From the IMG/VR virus record IMGVR_UViG_3300009506_001451, positions 1 to 22,231 of that record: DNA of 22,231 bases; one strand, written 5' to 3'. Positions within the stretch are counted from its first letter, which is position 1; every line of letters starts with the position of its first letter. Positions 1-6,612 of this stretch are shown here, piece after piece. Under the pieces are notes generated by a model. The model ran no database searches. It was not told the origin of the DNA and saw nothing but the letters and a program-made list of their open reading frames with translations. This stretch comes from a virus. Made by a program: the position numbers and the translations under genes.

Positions 1-197
1 GCAACGCGGGCGGTATACTCCTCCTCCGTCGGCACAAGCTGCACATCGACGAACACCCCGTGGCCGGGGTCCACGTGGCTTTCGCCGAGGGCAAGGGCCA
101 GCGACACCCACGTTCGCGTGTCTACGCCTGGCCCGCGAACTAGGTTGGCCAACCTAGCCGCGTCTATGCTTCCCGCAACCCTAGACTTGTTCAGCAT
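1..197 (-). CDS. Baseplate structural protein, N-terminal part (runs off the left edge)
   Basis: Only the first 65 or so residues are visible; the frame is open to base 1, so the C-terminus lies outside the window. The protein begins MLNKSRVAGSIDAARLANLV and continues with a PGVDTRTWVSLA stretch and a GVFVDVQL stretch. The GxDxRxWVS pattern, as I remember it, occurs near the N-terminus of phage baseplate proteins encoded just after the hub. The ATG at 197 was chosen because a GAGGT Shine-Dalgarno lies about 6 bases upstream and the hub stop codon is only 7 bases away. Position after the hub gene suggests a central spike or baseplate wedge component, but the domain that would decide this is not in the window. 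No other start fits better. The coding sequence contains an 18-bp perfect palindrome. Confidence 0.7.
   Translation of the reverse strand, partial: MLNKSRVAGSIDAARLANLVRGPGVDTRTWVSLALALGESHVDPGHGVFVDVQLVPTEEEYTARV
140..157. repeat. 18-bp perfect palindrome inside a baseplate gene
   Basis: The sequence CTAGGTTGGCCAACCTAG is its own reverse complement over all 18 bases; the next flanking bases (a at 139, c at 158) do not pair. It lies about 40 bases after the start codon of the partial baseplate gene, within codons for A-R-L-A-N-L-V. It could be a protein-binding site or an mRNA hairpin close to the start, or chance. Confidence 0.5.
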
Positions 198-204
198 GCA
201 GACC

Positions 205-1944
205 TCAAGATGGTATCGGCACCAAGGCCGGTATGTCCACCTCGTCCTCCAACGCGTACCGCGCCTCTACAAAATTTTGAAAGTCGAACGATATGCCAAG
301 CCCGCTGTTGCAGTTCCAGTCGAACTTGACGTTGGCCGTCCTGAAGATCCTCTGCATGTCGGCCACCTCCCCGCGATTTGCCGCTACGAGGGCCCGGGCC
401 AGCTGTTCGTCCCCAACCTTTTCCCTGACCGCCTTGACCTGCTCCTCCCTCGATCTTGCGTGCTCGCTGGTAAGCTCCGACGCTGGCGGCGGTTGAACAT
501 TCAGCCCGCTGGAGTCAACGCGGAACTCAATCGGGTCTCCTGGGCGCAGCTTGATGAGGTCGGGATCCTGGTTGCTCCCTCCGAACGATGACAGGTTCCT
601 CGTCTGAACGGATCCACCGATCTCCTGCCTGCCGACTTCCTCGTAGAGATCCTTGGCGATCTCCAGTAGCTTTTTCTTGTTCTTCACGCCAGGGACGTTG
701 ACCCGTATTGGGTTGGTCGCCGGTGCCTTTCCGCCCGCCCCGGTGTTGGTCGTGCGGGCTTCCTTCTTGGACTCTGGTGGGAACTGCATCTTGACGAGCT
801 TCTTCTTCTCGCTGTCCCAGCTGACCGCCTCTATGACTGGCACCTTGATCCCGGCCAGCTTCCGCTCCATGCTGTAGTGGAGTATGTCCCGGCCGAACAC
901 GAGCCTCCTGAACGCGAACCTCTCCCGCTTCGACACGAGAGGCTTCGACACCTCACGCCGCAGCCCGTCCTTGAACGGCGTCGGAAAGTTCTGGTCGAAC
1001 GCTACCTCGTTCAGCCTCTGGTCGAACAGGTTCCTGGCGGGTCGTATGAACAGCCTGGACCCTACAAAGTACGGGACGGCGCCGACGAAGAAGCAATAGT
1101 TCGTGATCAGGTCCCAGAAGCTGACCTTCTGCGCCTCGCCTTTTGTGCTCGGGCGCACGGCCTTCCCGATCGCATTTAAGTTGGTTCGCGTCACATCGTC
1201 GAGGGTCCTCGGAGATGGAAGGGATCCACCTGGCCACTCCTCCGGCTTCACCACCACCTCGATCTTGCCGCCCTGCGGGTGGAGATCTTGCACTATCTGC
1301 CGGACTACCTCGGATATCGGCTTGGTCACGTCAAGTTTCTTCAAGGTCTCGATCGAGATCGGGAGGTCCAGCATTATCCCGCGTAGGTCGCGACCTCCAA
1401 TCTTCACCAACGACCCAGACTTTGTGTGCTCTACGTAGATCGTGTCTGCCAACCCAGCCAGTACGATATTTTCTGGCGTCGTCTCGATGATGCTTTTCCG
1501 ACGCTTTCCTGAGTCGAAGCTTCCGGACCCGTAGTCCAGCTGCACATCGGTCATCCCTGATGCAAAGTCGGGCGCTGGAACTGCTCCGAGATGTACGGCA
1601 ACGCCGATGGCCCGGATCACGCGGGGGTCCAACGGGAGGTCTCGATACTCTATATCGAAGTTGAACTTGCCCGCCTGCCTGTATGCTGGAAGCTCTATGG
1701 AGGCGGATCTAGGGACAATGCCAACCAGGTGCGACAGTCCGTCGCCAGCTTTGCCGGACGCCAGCACCTCGGGGCCCTGCGTCGTGGGCGTTGCTGCGCC
1801 ACCAGCCTGCGCAAGCTCCTCCGGGCTCTTCGGGTCCCCCAAGCTTTTCCTTCCCTCGTCCAGGCGCAGCTGCAAGTTCACGACCATGCTGGGGTAGAAC
1901 ACCGACTTCGGAATCCCGAGGTCCAGTGCGGAGGACGCGCTCAT
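205..1944 (-). CDS. Baseplate hub protein (gpD/gp27-like)
   Basis: 579 residues. The protein probably forms the trimeric hub at the tail tip, connecting the tube to the spike. Around residue 184 it has GRDLRGIMLD, the G-x-D-hydrophobic pattern found in gpD/gp44/XkdQ-type hub proteins, preceded by predicted beta strands (residues 90-180). The middle includes an aromatic stretch (ITNYCFFVGAVPYFVGSRLF) followed by a charged region rich in K and R. Residues 395-420 are a low-complexity Thr/Gly/Ala linker, and the C-terminus is acidic and beta-rich. It overlaps the LysM gene upstream by an ATGA junction, and the order tape measure - small protein - LysM protein - hub matches PBSX xkdO-xkdP-xkdQ. 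Family assignment rests on motif and position, not on a search; another large baseplate protein is the alternative. Confidence 0.7.
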   Translation of the reverse strand: MSASSALDLGIPKSVFYPSMVVNLQLRLDEGRKSLGDPKSPEELAQAGGAATPTTQGPEVLASGKAGDGLSHLVGIVPRSASIELPAYRQAGKFNFDIEYRDLPLDPRVIRAIGVAVHLGAVPAPDFASGMTDVQLDYGSGSFDSGKRRKSIIETTPENIVLAGLADTIYVEHTKSGSLVKIGGRDLRGIMLDLPISIETLKKLDVTKPISEVVRQIVQDLHPQGGKIEVVVKPEEWPGGSLPSPRTLDDVTRTNLNAIGKAVRPSTKGEAQKVSFWDLITNYCFFVGAVPYFVGSRLFIRPARNLFDQRLNEVAFDQNFPTPFKDGLRREVSKPLVSKRERFAFRRLVFGRDILHYSMERKLAGIKVPVIEAVSWDSEKKKLVKMQFPPESKKEARTTNTGAGGKAPATNPIRVNVPGVKNKKKLLEIAKDLYEEVGRQEIGGSVQTRNLSSFGGSNQDPDLIKLRPGDPIEFRVDSSGLNVQPPPASELTSEHARSREEQVKAVREKVGDEQLARALVAANRGEVADMQRIFRTANVKFDWNCNSGLGISFDFQNFVEARYALEDEVDIPALVPIPS

Positions 1945-3269
1945 GAGCCCTCCAACGTGCTCAATGGTGGGATAAGCACCACCTGCCCCGCCGTCAAGCG
2001 GCTATCTGCCAGGTTATTATACAGGAGGAGTCTCTTCCACTCGTCCTGCGAGCCATAGAAGATGGTCGACACGTCTCGCAGATCCTGTCCTTCCCTGACG
2101 CTATACTGCTTGACGTCGGGGACCTGCTTGGTCTGCGCCAGGAGCTGCTGCTCGTAATCCGACGCCACGGCCCTCAAGTTGCGGGCTGCGGCTCGCAGGT
2201 CCCGCTTGTACTTCTCGGCGACCAGCGCCTCCTCGTGAGTTATGCCATCGATGCCCCGCGACCGTGCTGCCACGGCGTCCGCCTGTGCCGCTGCCAGGCG
2301 AGTAGACTGGGCCACCTCGGACCCACCAGCACCCGATGCCCCGCCAGCGCCTCCCTCCGTCGTTTCTCCTGACGGCTCTGCAGAGCCCTCCACGGCCGGC
2401 GATGCGTTGGCAGCATCTTCTTCTGCACCCGCTATGCGCTTTGGGGCCGTGCGCACGTCCGCCTCTATCCGCAGGGCGCGGGCTGGGACAGACTCCAACG
2501 TGTCCGCGATCGATTTGGTCTGGTCCTTTATGGTCTGGACGGACGCCAGCACGATCTCGGAAGCCTCGAACGGTGCTAGGATCCCGCTGGCGACTTTGTC
2601 GGCCACCTCGTTGATCGCCGCCAACGCGGACTCTATGATCCCGACCGCAGCATTTATCAGTCCCTTGATGCCCTCAACAACCGCGAACACCGCGTCCACT
2701 ACGTCTATGACAGCCTGTACGGCATCGTTGACGGCATTGGCAACGTCCTGCAGGTTGAAGCTCGGGCCGAACAGGATCTTAACGGGCGACTTGCGCTGCG
2801 CAACCCACCCGAACTCCATCTCCCACTCGACGTCTCCGCGGCGGAGCCATGTGTGACGGAACCGCGTCATGATACCCTGACGAATGATCGGGCCCCAGCT
2901 GAACTTGATCAGCTGGCCCCGCTGGCGAAACTCATCCACGGCTTTCACGATCGACACGACGTCCAGGAGCCTCTCTCCGTCCAGGTACACGCCCCCCTCC
3001 CCACCTGCGAACCCGATCCCGAACACGCTGGCCACCGTTATGAAGCGGTCCTTCCACATCCCGTTGATCGTCGTGGCCTTCTCGTCGCTTCCGAGCATCT
3101 GCACGGTGGCCGTGGGGTTCCCTGGGTACCATGTGAACTCCGCCCTCATCCCACCTTCAAATGAGACAGGTCTGTACGGGAGCGCGCGGCCCACCAGCTC
3201 CAGCTTGTGGGGTGGGCTGCCCGTCTGCTCCCTTATCCACAAGGATGTTGGGTCGGAGAACACGCTCAT
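1941..3269 (-). CDS. LysM-domain baseplate/tail protein (XkdP-like)
   Basis: 442 residues. The C-terminal domain (residues 387-436) is a LysM fold: it starts YSVREGQDL, has the aromatic and Asn positions (FYG, EWKRLLLYNNL) and ends AGQVVLIPP. In contractile tails such modules sit in the small protein beside the hub, where they are thought to help hub or tube-initiator assembly. The N-terminal 160 residues look beta-rich (LVGRALPYRPVSFEGG, FTWYPGN) and may contact the tube. Residues 170-265 are an unusually long run of Ala/Val/Ile helices, and 285-320 is a Gly/Ser/Ala linker. The gene joins both neighbours by 4-base ATGA overlaps. At 442 residues it is about twice the usual size of XkdP-like proteins, the extra length being the helical insert. 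Confidence 0.75.
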   Translation of the reverse strand: MSVFSDPTSLWIREQTGSPPHKLELVGRALPYRPVSFEGGMRAEFTWYPGNPTATVQMLGSDEKATTINGMWKDRFITVASVFGIGFAGGEGGVYLDGERLLDVVSIVKAVDEFRQRGQLIKFSWGPIIRQGIMTRFRHTWLRRGDVEWEMEFGWVAQRKSPVKILFGPSFNLQDVANAVNDAVQAVIDVVDAVFAVVEGIKGLINAAVGIIESALAAINEVADKVASGILAPFEASEIVLASVQTIKDQTKSIADTLESVPARALRIEADVRTAPKRIAGAEEDAANASPAVEGSAEPSGETTEGGAGGASGAGGSEVAQSTRLAAAQADAVAARSRGIDGITHEEALVAEKYKRDLRAAARNLRAVASDYEQQLLAQTKQVPDVKQYSVREGQDLRDVSTIFYGSQDEWKRLLLYNNLADSRLTAGQVVLIPPLSTLEGS

Positions 3270-3511
3270 GGCTGAATCAACCCCGCCGCCTTGGCGTGCA
3301 TGTCCATCTTCATCATCTCAAGGTATCCGACGATCTCGGCATACGATATGTCACCTGCATCGTGCAGCATCGTGACCTCTTCCTCGTTGGTCCGCACCTC
3401 GGCGACCAAAAGAGCCTTGATCTTCCCGTCCTTGACCCTGTGACCGAGGGACTCCAATAGGTCGAACAGCTTCTGCTTGCGCTCAAAATCTGGCTGGATA
3501 GCCTTGATCAT
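3266..3511 (-). CDS. Small unknown protein between tape measure and LysM protein
   Basis: 81 residues, no recognised domain. It is mostly helical by composition, with a charged first half (ERKQKLFDLLESLGHRV, then VRTNEEEVTM) and a methionine-rich end (YLEMMKMDMHAKAAGL). It overlaps both the tape-measure stop and the LysM start by ATGA junctions, so it is translated as part of the tail-tip unit. Possible roles are a chaperone for the tape measure or a small baseplate initiator; nothing in the sequence decides between them. Confidence 0.75.
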   Translation of the reverse strand: MIKAIQPDFERKQKLFDLLESLGHRVKDGKIKALLVAEVRTNEEEVTMLHDAGDISYAEIVGYLEMMKMDMHAKAAGLIQP

Positions 3512-5430
3512 CTTACCACCCCTATTGGGGCCAGCGCACTCTGGACCTTACGCTCCCCGAGCGTCGCCAGGTCGTTGGAGAAGGCGACGGCTATGCGGTC
3601 CGGATCAAAGCCTTCCGCGAAGCTCTGCTTGATGTCGAAGCGGCTTCCCCTGAAATCGTTGTACGGCTGCTTCTGCCGCTCTACCGGTACGCCGATGCCT
3701 GGTGCCGGTGGGGGCTTCTTCATGTCCAGCTCGATCTTCTTGAAACCATCGCCCATGAGGCGCTGGGCCTCGAACGCTGCGTCCGTGAATAACTCCAACG
3801 GCGACAGCAGTCGGCGGGGGTTTTCGACGACCCTCTTGACCATGATTATGATGATCTGGACGAGGTTCATGATCCCATCGACAGCCATCCCGATCATGTT
3901 GATCGCCGTTAGAAGCACAGATGTGAAAAACTGCCCGACGGCCCCGTTGGCGCTGAACAGCCCACCGATGGCGTCGAATACCGGCTTGACAAGCTTCCAG
4001 ATGACCATGGCGCGTACCTGGATCTTCGTGAAGATGTCCGTCACAACTTCGCGAAACAAGTCGAAGTGCCCACGGATAGAGTTGTAGACTGTCAGCACGA
4101 GCCCGATGATCGCCGCTATGACGATCCCGATCGCGGAGAACTTCCCGACAACCATTCCGAACTTGGCCAGCGGTGGCCCCATAGCCGCGAACAGTGGAAT
4201 CAAGCGGTTGAGGAACGGGACGCGCTTGAGTCCGGAGACGATCAACGAAGGGATCCCCTTCAGCTTGGCGAACAGGGGGGCTGCTGGAACCGACGCCATG
4301 GCCGTGGAGGCCTTCTGAAGGACGGTAGACACTGGCTTGAAGCCGTGGGCCACTTTCTGGGCCAGCGAGGGTGCGAACTCTGCTGGGATGGTCATCCCTG
4401 CCCTCTGCGACCTCCACGTGGCCGCGTAGCGGGCGGCGTATGCCGCGGAGGCCCTCTCGCCCCCGCCTGCCATGAAACGGCCTCCAGCCGCCTGAATCCG
4501 GCCCACGCCCCTGGTCACGCCCTCCCCCATGCCGAACCCCATGGCCTTCTGCATGGCGAAGTTGGCGGCCATTACCTTTCCTATGAGGATCAGCTTGCTC
4601 AGGTGGGAGTCCAGGAAGTCTGCGACCACCTTTCCCCACTCCGACGCCTTAACGGACCACGTGTCCAGATTCTTGGCGACTTTGTCCAGCACGCTGGTGA
4701 TGATCGGGTACACCTTGCCGGCCACCACGATGAATATGCGGTCCCACGCCGACCTGATCCCGATCTGCGCGCGCTCGAACTGTGCAAACGCCTCGATGTT
4801 GTCAGCCGTAACTGCGATCCCGCGCTTGCGTAGCGAGTCCATGATCCTCGTGATGTTCTCAGGCCCCTGTTGAAGCAGCCGGATCAACTTGGCCGCCACC
4901 GTACGTTCCATCTCGAACCCGATCACTAGCTCCGATAGCCCCAGTTTGTTCTGCTTGGCAAGGGTGGCCATCCGCTTGAAGGACTCCTCCGGGCCCATCC
5001 TGGCAGTTATTCCCATCTGCTTGATAATGCGGGCAGAGTCACTCTGAGCGGATCCAGTGCGCTCCACTTCCATGCGATACCTGGACATCTTGACGGACAT
5101 GACTGTGATGGCGTTCTGCGCCTCCATCGCGCCTATGTTGACCGTCTGCATGGCCTCCAAGATCCCGTCGATCTGGTCGTATGCATACCCTGTGGCCTCG
5201 CCGATATCGCGGACAGTGCGCAGGTACCTGTTGGCTCCTATGATGGAGGACGTCACTGCAAAGCCGCCGGCAGCCGCTGCTGCTATCCCACCGAACTTCC
5301 CGATCACGCCGGACGCCTTGTCGAACGCGCTGGTTATGGACGCGGCCGCAGCCTGCATCTGACGGATCGGAGCCGTGGCTTTGTCCGTGGCTGTGAAGAT
5401 AGTCTCTACGTGGCGCTGCACGTCAGGCAT
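3508..5430 (-). CDS. Tail tape measure protein
   Basis: 640 residues. The protein fills the tail tube during assembly, sets tail length and usually helps DNA pass the inner membrane. Sequence signs: a helical, Ala-rich N-terminus (residues 15-65, with AAAAAGG), long amphipathic helices, and two strongly hydrophobic segments (431-449, containing AIGIVIAAIIGLVLTV, and 501-531, containing QIIIIMV) that could insert in membrane. The C-terminal tail is Pro-rich (KKPPPAPG) and then charged. No peptidase or lysozyme domain is visible. It starts immediately after the chaperone extension (TAG directly followed by ATG) with a GGAG about 7 bases upstream. Using the usual 0.15 nm per residue, the tail would be roughly 95 nm; this is an inference. 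The position after the tube and chaperone genes is the canonical one. Confidence 0.9.
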   Translation of the reverse strand: MPDVQRHVETIFTATDKATAPIRQMQAAAASITSAFDKASGVIGKFGGIAAAAAGGFAVTSSIIGANRYLRTVRDIGEATGYAYDQIDGILEAMQTVNIGAMEAQNAITVMSVKMSRYRMEVERTGSAQSDSARIIKQMGITARMGPEESFKRMATLAKQNKLGLSELVIGFEMERTVAAKLIRLLQQGPENITRIMDSLRKRGIAVTADNIEAFAQFERAQIGIRSAWDRIFIVVAGKVYPIITSVLDKVAKNLDTWSVKASEWGKVVADFLDSHLSKLILIGKVMAANFAMQKAMGFGMGEGVTRGVGRIQAAGGRFMAGGGERASAAYAARYAATWRSQRAGMTIPAEFAPSLAQKVAHGFKPVSTVLQKASTAMASVPAAPLFAKLKGIPSLIVSGLKRVPFLNRLIPLFAAMGPPLAKFGMVVGKFSAIGIVIAAIIGLVLTVYNSIRGHFDLFREVVTDIFTKIQVRAMVIWKLVKPVFDAIGGLFSANGAVGQFFTSVLLTAINMIGMAVDGIMNLVQIIIIMVKRVVENPRRLLSPLELFTDAAFEAQRLMGDGFKKIELDMKKPPPAPGIGVPVERQKQPYNDFRGSRFDIKQSFAEGFDPDRIAVAFSNDLATLGERKVQSALAPIGVVR

Positions 5431-5676
5431 CTACGTCTCCGTCTTCATGGCATCGGCCTCCTCCCGCATGAGGTCGGCGACGGCCGAAGAAAGCTCCCGC
5501 AGCTCGCTTGTCGGCATCGACAGGCACATGTCTGCCTGCTGATGTCCGTAGCGTCCCAGGAACGCCACGTGCTTCCACACGCGGCTCCTGTGGTCCGCCA
5601 CGCTGCCGAGCCTGCCTATGGAGAAAGCCAGCTGGGCCAGGCTCAGCCCACGTCCACCCTCTGGCTCTTGAGGAAA
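5431..5676 (-). CDS. Tail assembly chaperone, -1 frameshift extension (gpT/E'-like)
   Basis: This frame stays open from inside the end of the upstream chaperone gene to a TAG just before the tape-measure ATG. From LSLAQLAFSIGRLGS onward it reads as a natural helical protein (WKHVAFLGRYGHQQADMC, then SMPTSELRELSSAVADLM). It has no plausible start of its own: the only in-frame ATGs lie far inside it. It is in the -1 frame relative to the upstream gene, as in lambda G/GT and P2 E/E', so it is best read as the C-terminal part of a 201-residue fusion. Slippage at either of two candidate sites gives the same fusion length. The product should bind the tape measure and tube during assembly. The exact junction is not known. 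Confidence 0.7.
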   Translation of the reverse strand, partial: FPQEPEGGRGLSLAQLAFSIGRLGSVADHRSRVWKHVAFLGRYGHQQADMCLSMPTSELRELSSAVADLMREEADAMKTET

Positions 5677-5690
5677 GCATCTATGTCGGC
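5643..5690 (-). other. Candidate -1 programmed frameshift site
   Basis: On the minus strand the sequence reads GAGGAGGCCGACATAGATGC followed by TTTCC. The zero-frame codons GCT TTC CTC allow the Phe tRNA to re-pair from TTC (5675-5673) to TTT (5676-5674), and a GGAGG lies about 13 bases upstream, a stimulator arrangement like that of dnaX. A second possible slip is the last sense codon, G GGC TGA (5649-5643), where Gly could shift onto GGG at the stop. Neither is a textbook X XXY YYZ heptamer. Confidence 0.5.
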
Positions 5691-6035
5691 CTCCTCCGGC
5701 GCATGAAGGTTTCCGTACGCCGTCATGACAAGAGTTCGTACCTTCGGCGGCATCTGGTCCCACGCGGTGTCTACGCTTCCATCCGCGCTGCTGACCCTGT
5801 CCCCGTTGACCTCAACAAGCGATTGCTTAGCCAGCTCGTACGCTAACCTGTGGGTGTCGTTGCGGGCCCGCTTCGTGGCCTGCAACTCTTCACTGCTGGT
5901 GAGCTGTACCAATCCCACCTTGGACACTCCTGCCGCGGCAAGCGGCGACGGTATGTCGTACCTGTAGATGGGCCTCGCCTGCGCCTTCGGCTTGGCACGC
6001 TCCGTGAGCGCAGAAGCGCTCTCTGTCATAGTCAT
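5643..6035 (-). CDS. Tail assembly chaperone (gpG/E-like)
   Basis: 130 residues, between the tail tube and the tape measure, where contractile and long-tailed phages encode the chaperone that coats the tape measure before tube polymerisation. Assignment is by position plus the overlapping -1 frame that continues to the tape measure gene; I do not recognise the domain by sequence alone. The N-terminus is Ala/Lys/Arg-rich, residues 45-75 are charged and helical (SSEELQATKRARNDTHRLAY), and it ends DAFLKSQRVDVG. The first of two close ATGs was chosen because GGAGGTGACAG stands 6 bases before it. A role as an unrelated structural protein cannot be excluded, but the frame relationship makes the chaperone reading the best one. 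Confidence 0.75.
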   Translation of the reverse strand: MTMTESASALTERAKPKAQARPIYRYDIPSPLAAAGVSKVGLVQLTSSEELQATKRARNDTHRLAYELAKQSLVEVNGDRVSSADGSVDTAWDQMPPKVRTLVMTAYGNLHAPEEADIDAFLKSQRVDVG

Positions 6036-6057
6036 CTGTCACCTCCGTATGTGATGG

Positions 6058-6489
6058 CTACAGGACCGACAAGTCCTCAGCCTGGAACTCCAACCCTACC
6101 GTCCCATAGTCGCCTCGGGACGCGAAATTGAGCGGGACTTCCCCGAAGAACGCGTTGTTGATCATCACGCGGGGACGGTCCCCGTTCGGGAAATTCAGTG
6201 TGGCCTTCACGTTCACCTGCGTTCCTGCCTCGCGCCGCTTTGCACGGTCGATTACCGACGTCAAGAAGTCGAAGATGTCTTTGTTATCGAGGTGAAGCTC
6301 CATGCGCCCTCGAACGCCGTTGAAGATCTCGTCGTAGCGGTTGGTCGCCTCCCCGAGGTAACCCTCCTCTTTGATCTCCAACTTAGCCGCGACCTCGAAA
6401 GATCGCACGTCGGTAATCGTCTCCTGGACGACTCCGTCGACTATGAGCAAAACGTCCACTTCCTGGCCTTTAATTCTTTGAGATGCCAC
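6058..6489 (-). CDS. Tail tube protein
   Basis: 143 residues, the expected size of myovirus tube proteins. It would form stacked hexamers inside the sheath and carry DNA at injection. The start GQEVDVLLIVDG and the stretch FEVAAKLEIKEEGYLGE are typical of tube proteins (beta strand, then an E-x-x-YLGE loop), followed by FNGVRGRMELHLDNKDIFDF and a beta-rich C-terminus ending in FASRGDYGTVGLEFQAED. The gene lies directly after the sheath and before the chaperones, as expected. An AAGGAGA ribosome binding site lies about 6 bases upstream and is partly contained in a hairpin. The leader also contains a terminator, so expression of this gene and those after it may be separately controlled. Confidence 0.9.
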   Translation of the reverse strand: MASQRIKGQEVDVLLIVDGVVQETITDVRSFEVAAKLEIKEEGYLGEATNRYDEIFNGVRGRMELHLDNKDIFDFLTSVIDRAKRREAGTQVNVKATLNFPNGDRPRVMINNAFFGEVPLNFASRGDYGTVGLEFQAEDLSVL

Positions 6490-6497
6490 GGGTGTCT

Positions 6498-6519
6498 CCT
6501 TTTCCCGAAACTGAAAAGG
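6498..6519 (-). promoter_or_regulatory. Hairpin covering the tube-gene ribosome binding site, alternative to the terminator
   Basis: On the minus strand CCTTTTC (6519-6513) can pair with GAAAAGG (6504-6498) across an 8-base loop. The second arm contains part of the AAGGAG ribosome binding site of the tube gene. The first arm uses the U-tract and last CC of the terminator stem, so the two hairpins exclude each other. A regulatory role is inferred. Confidence 0.45.
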
Positions 6520-6549
6520 CGCGCACCTGACCTAAGTCTGATGCGCGCC
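6514..6549 (-). terminator. Rho-independent terminator between sheath and tube genes
   Basis: On the minus strand the 10-bp stem GGCGCGCATC/GGTGCGCGCC (one G-U pair) encloses a 12-base loop and is followed directly by TTTTC, then AGTTT. The U-tract is short, so partial termination is likely, which would set the ratio of sheath to downstream tail transcripts. It lies 64 bases downstream of the sheath stop, in the 123-base gap 6490-6612; the rest of that gap holds no credible gene. Confidence 0.75.
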
Positions 6550-6612
6550 CTATCCTCTGCCTGAGCAAAGTGCGGCTTGCATTTAAGATGCTACTTCAAG
6601 GAGGCTGGATCG

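Noticed and set aside
3605-4639. 344-codon minus-strand frame inside the tape measure gene
   Set aside because: Arg/Gly/His-rich translation typical of an out-of-frame reading; the tape measure frame has the hydrophobic segments and correct junctions.
4066-4833. 255-codon plus-strand open frame opposite the tape measure gene
   Set aside because: Antisense shadow; His/Arg/Asp-rich low-quality translation with no recognisable domain, while the minus strand encodes an obvious tape measure.
5423-5680. 85-codon minus-strand frame with ATG 9 bases after a GGAGG, over the chaperone overlap
   Set aside because: The ribosome binding site looks good, but the translation is Arg/Gly/Pro-rich, runs past the tape measure start and is in the third frame; the GGAGG is better explained as a frameshift stimulator.
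6550-6582. 10-codon ATG frame (MQAALCSGRG) ending at the base of the sheath-tube terminator
   Set aside because: No ribosome binding site and no regulatory codon run; kept only as a note in the leader finding.
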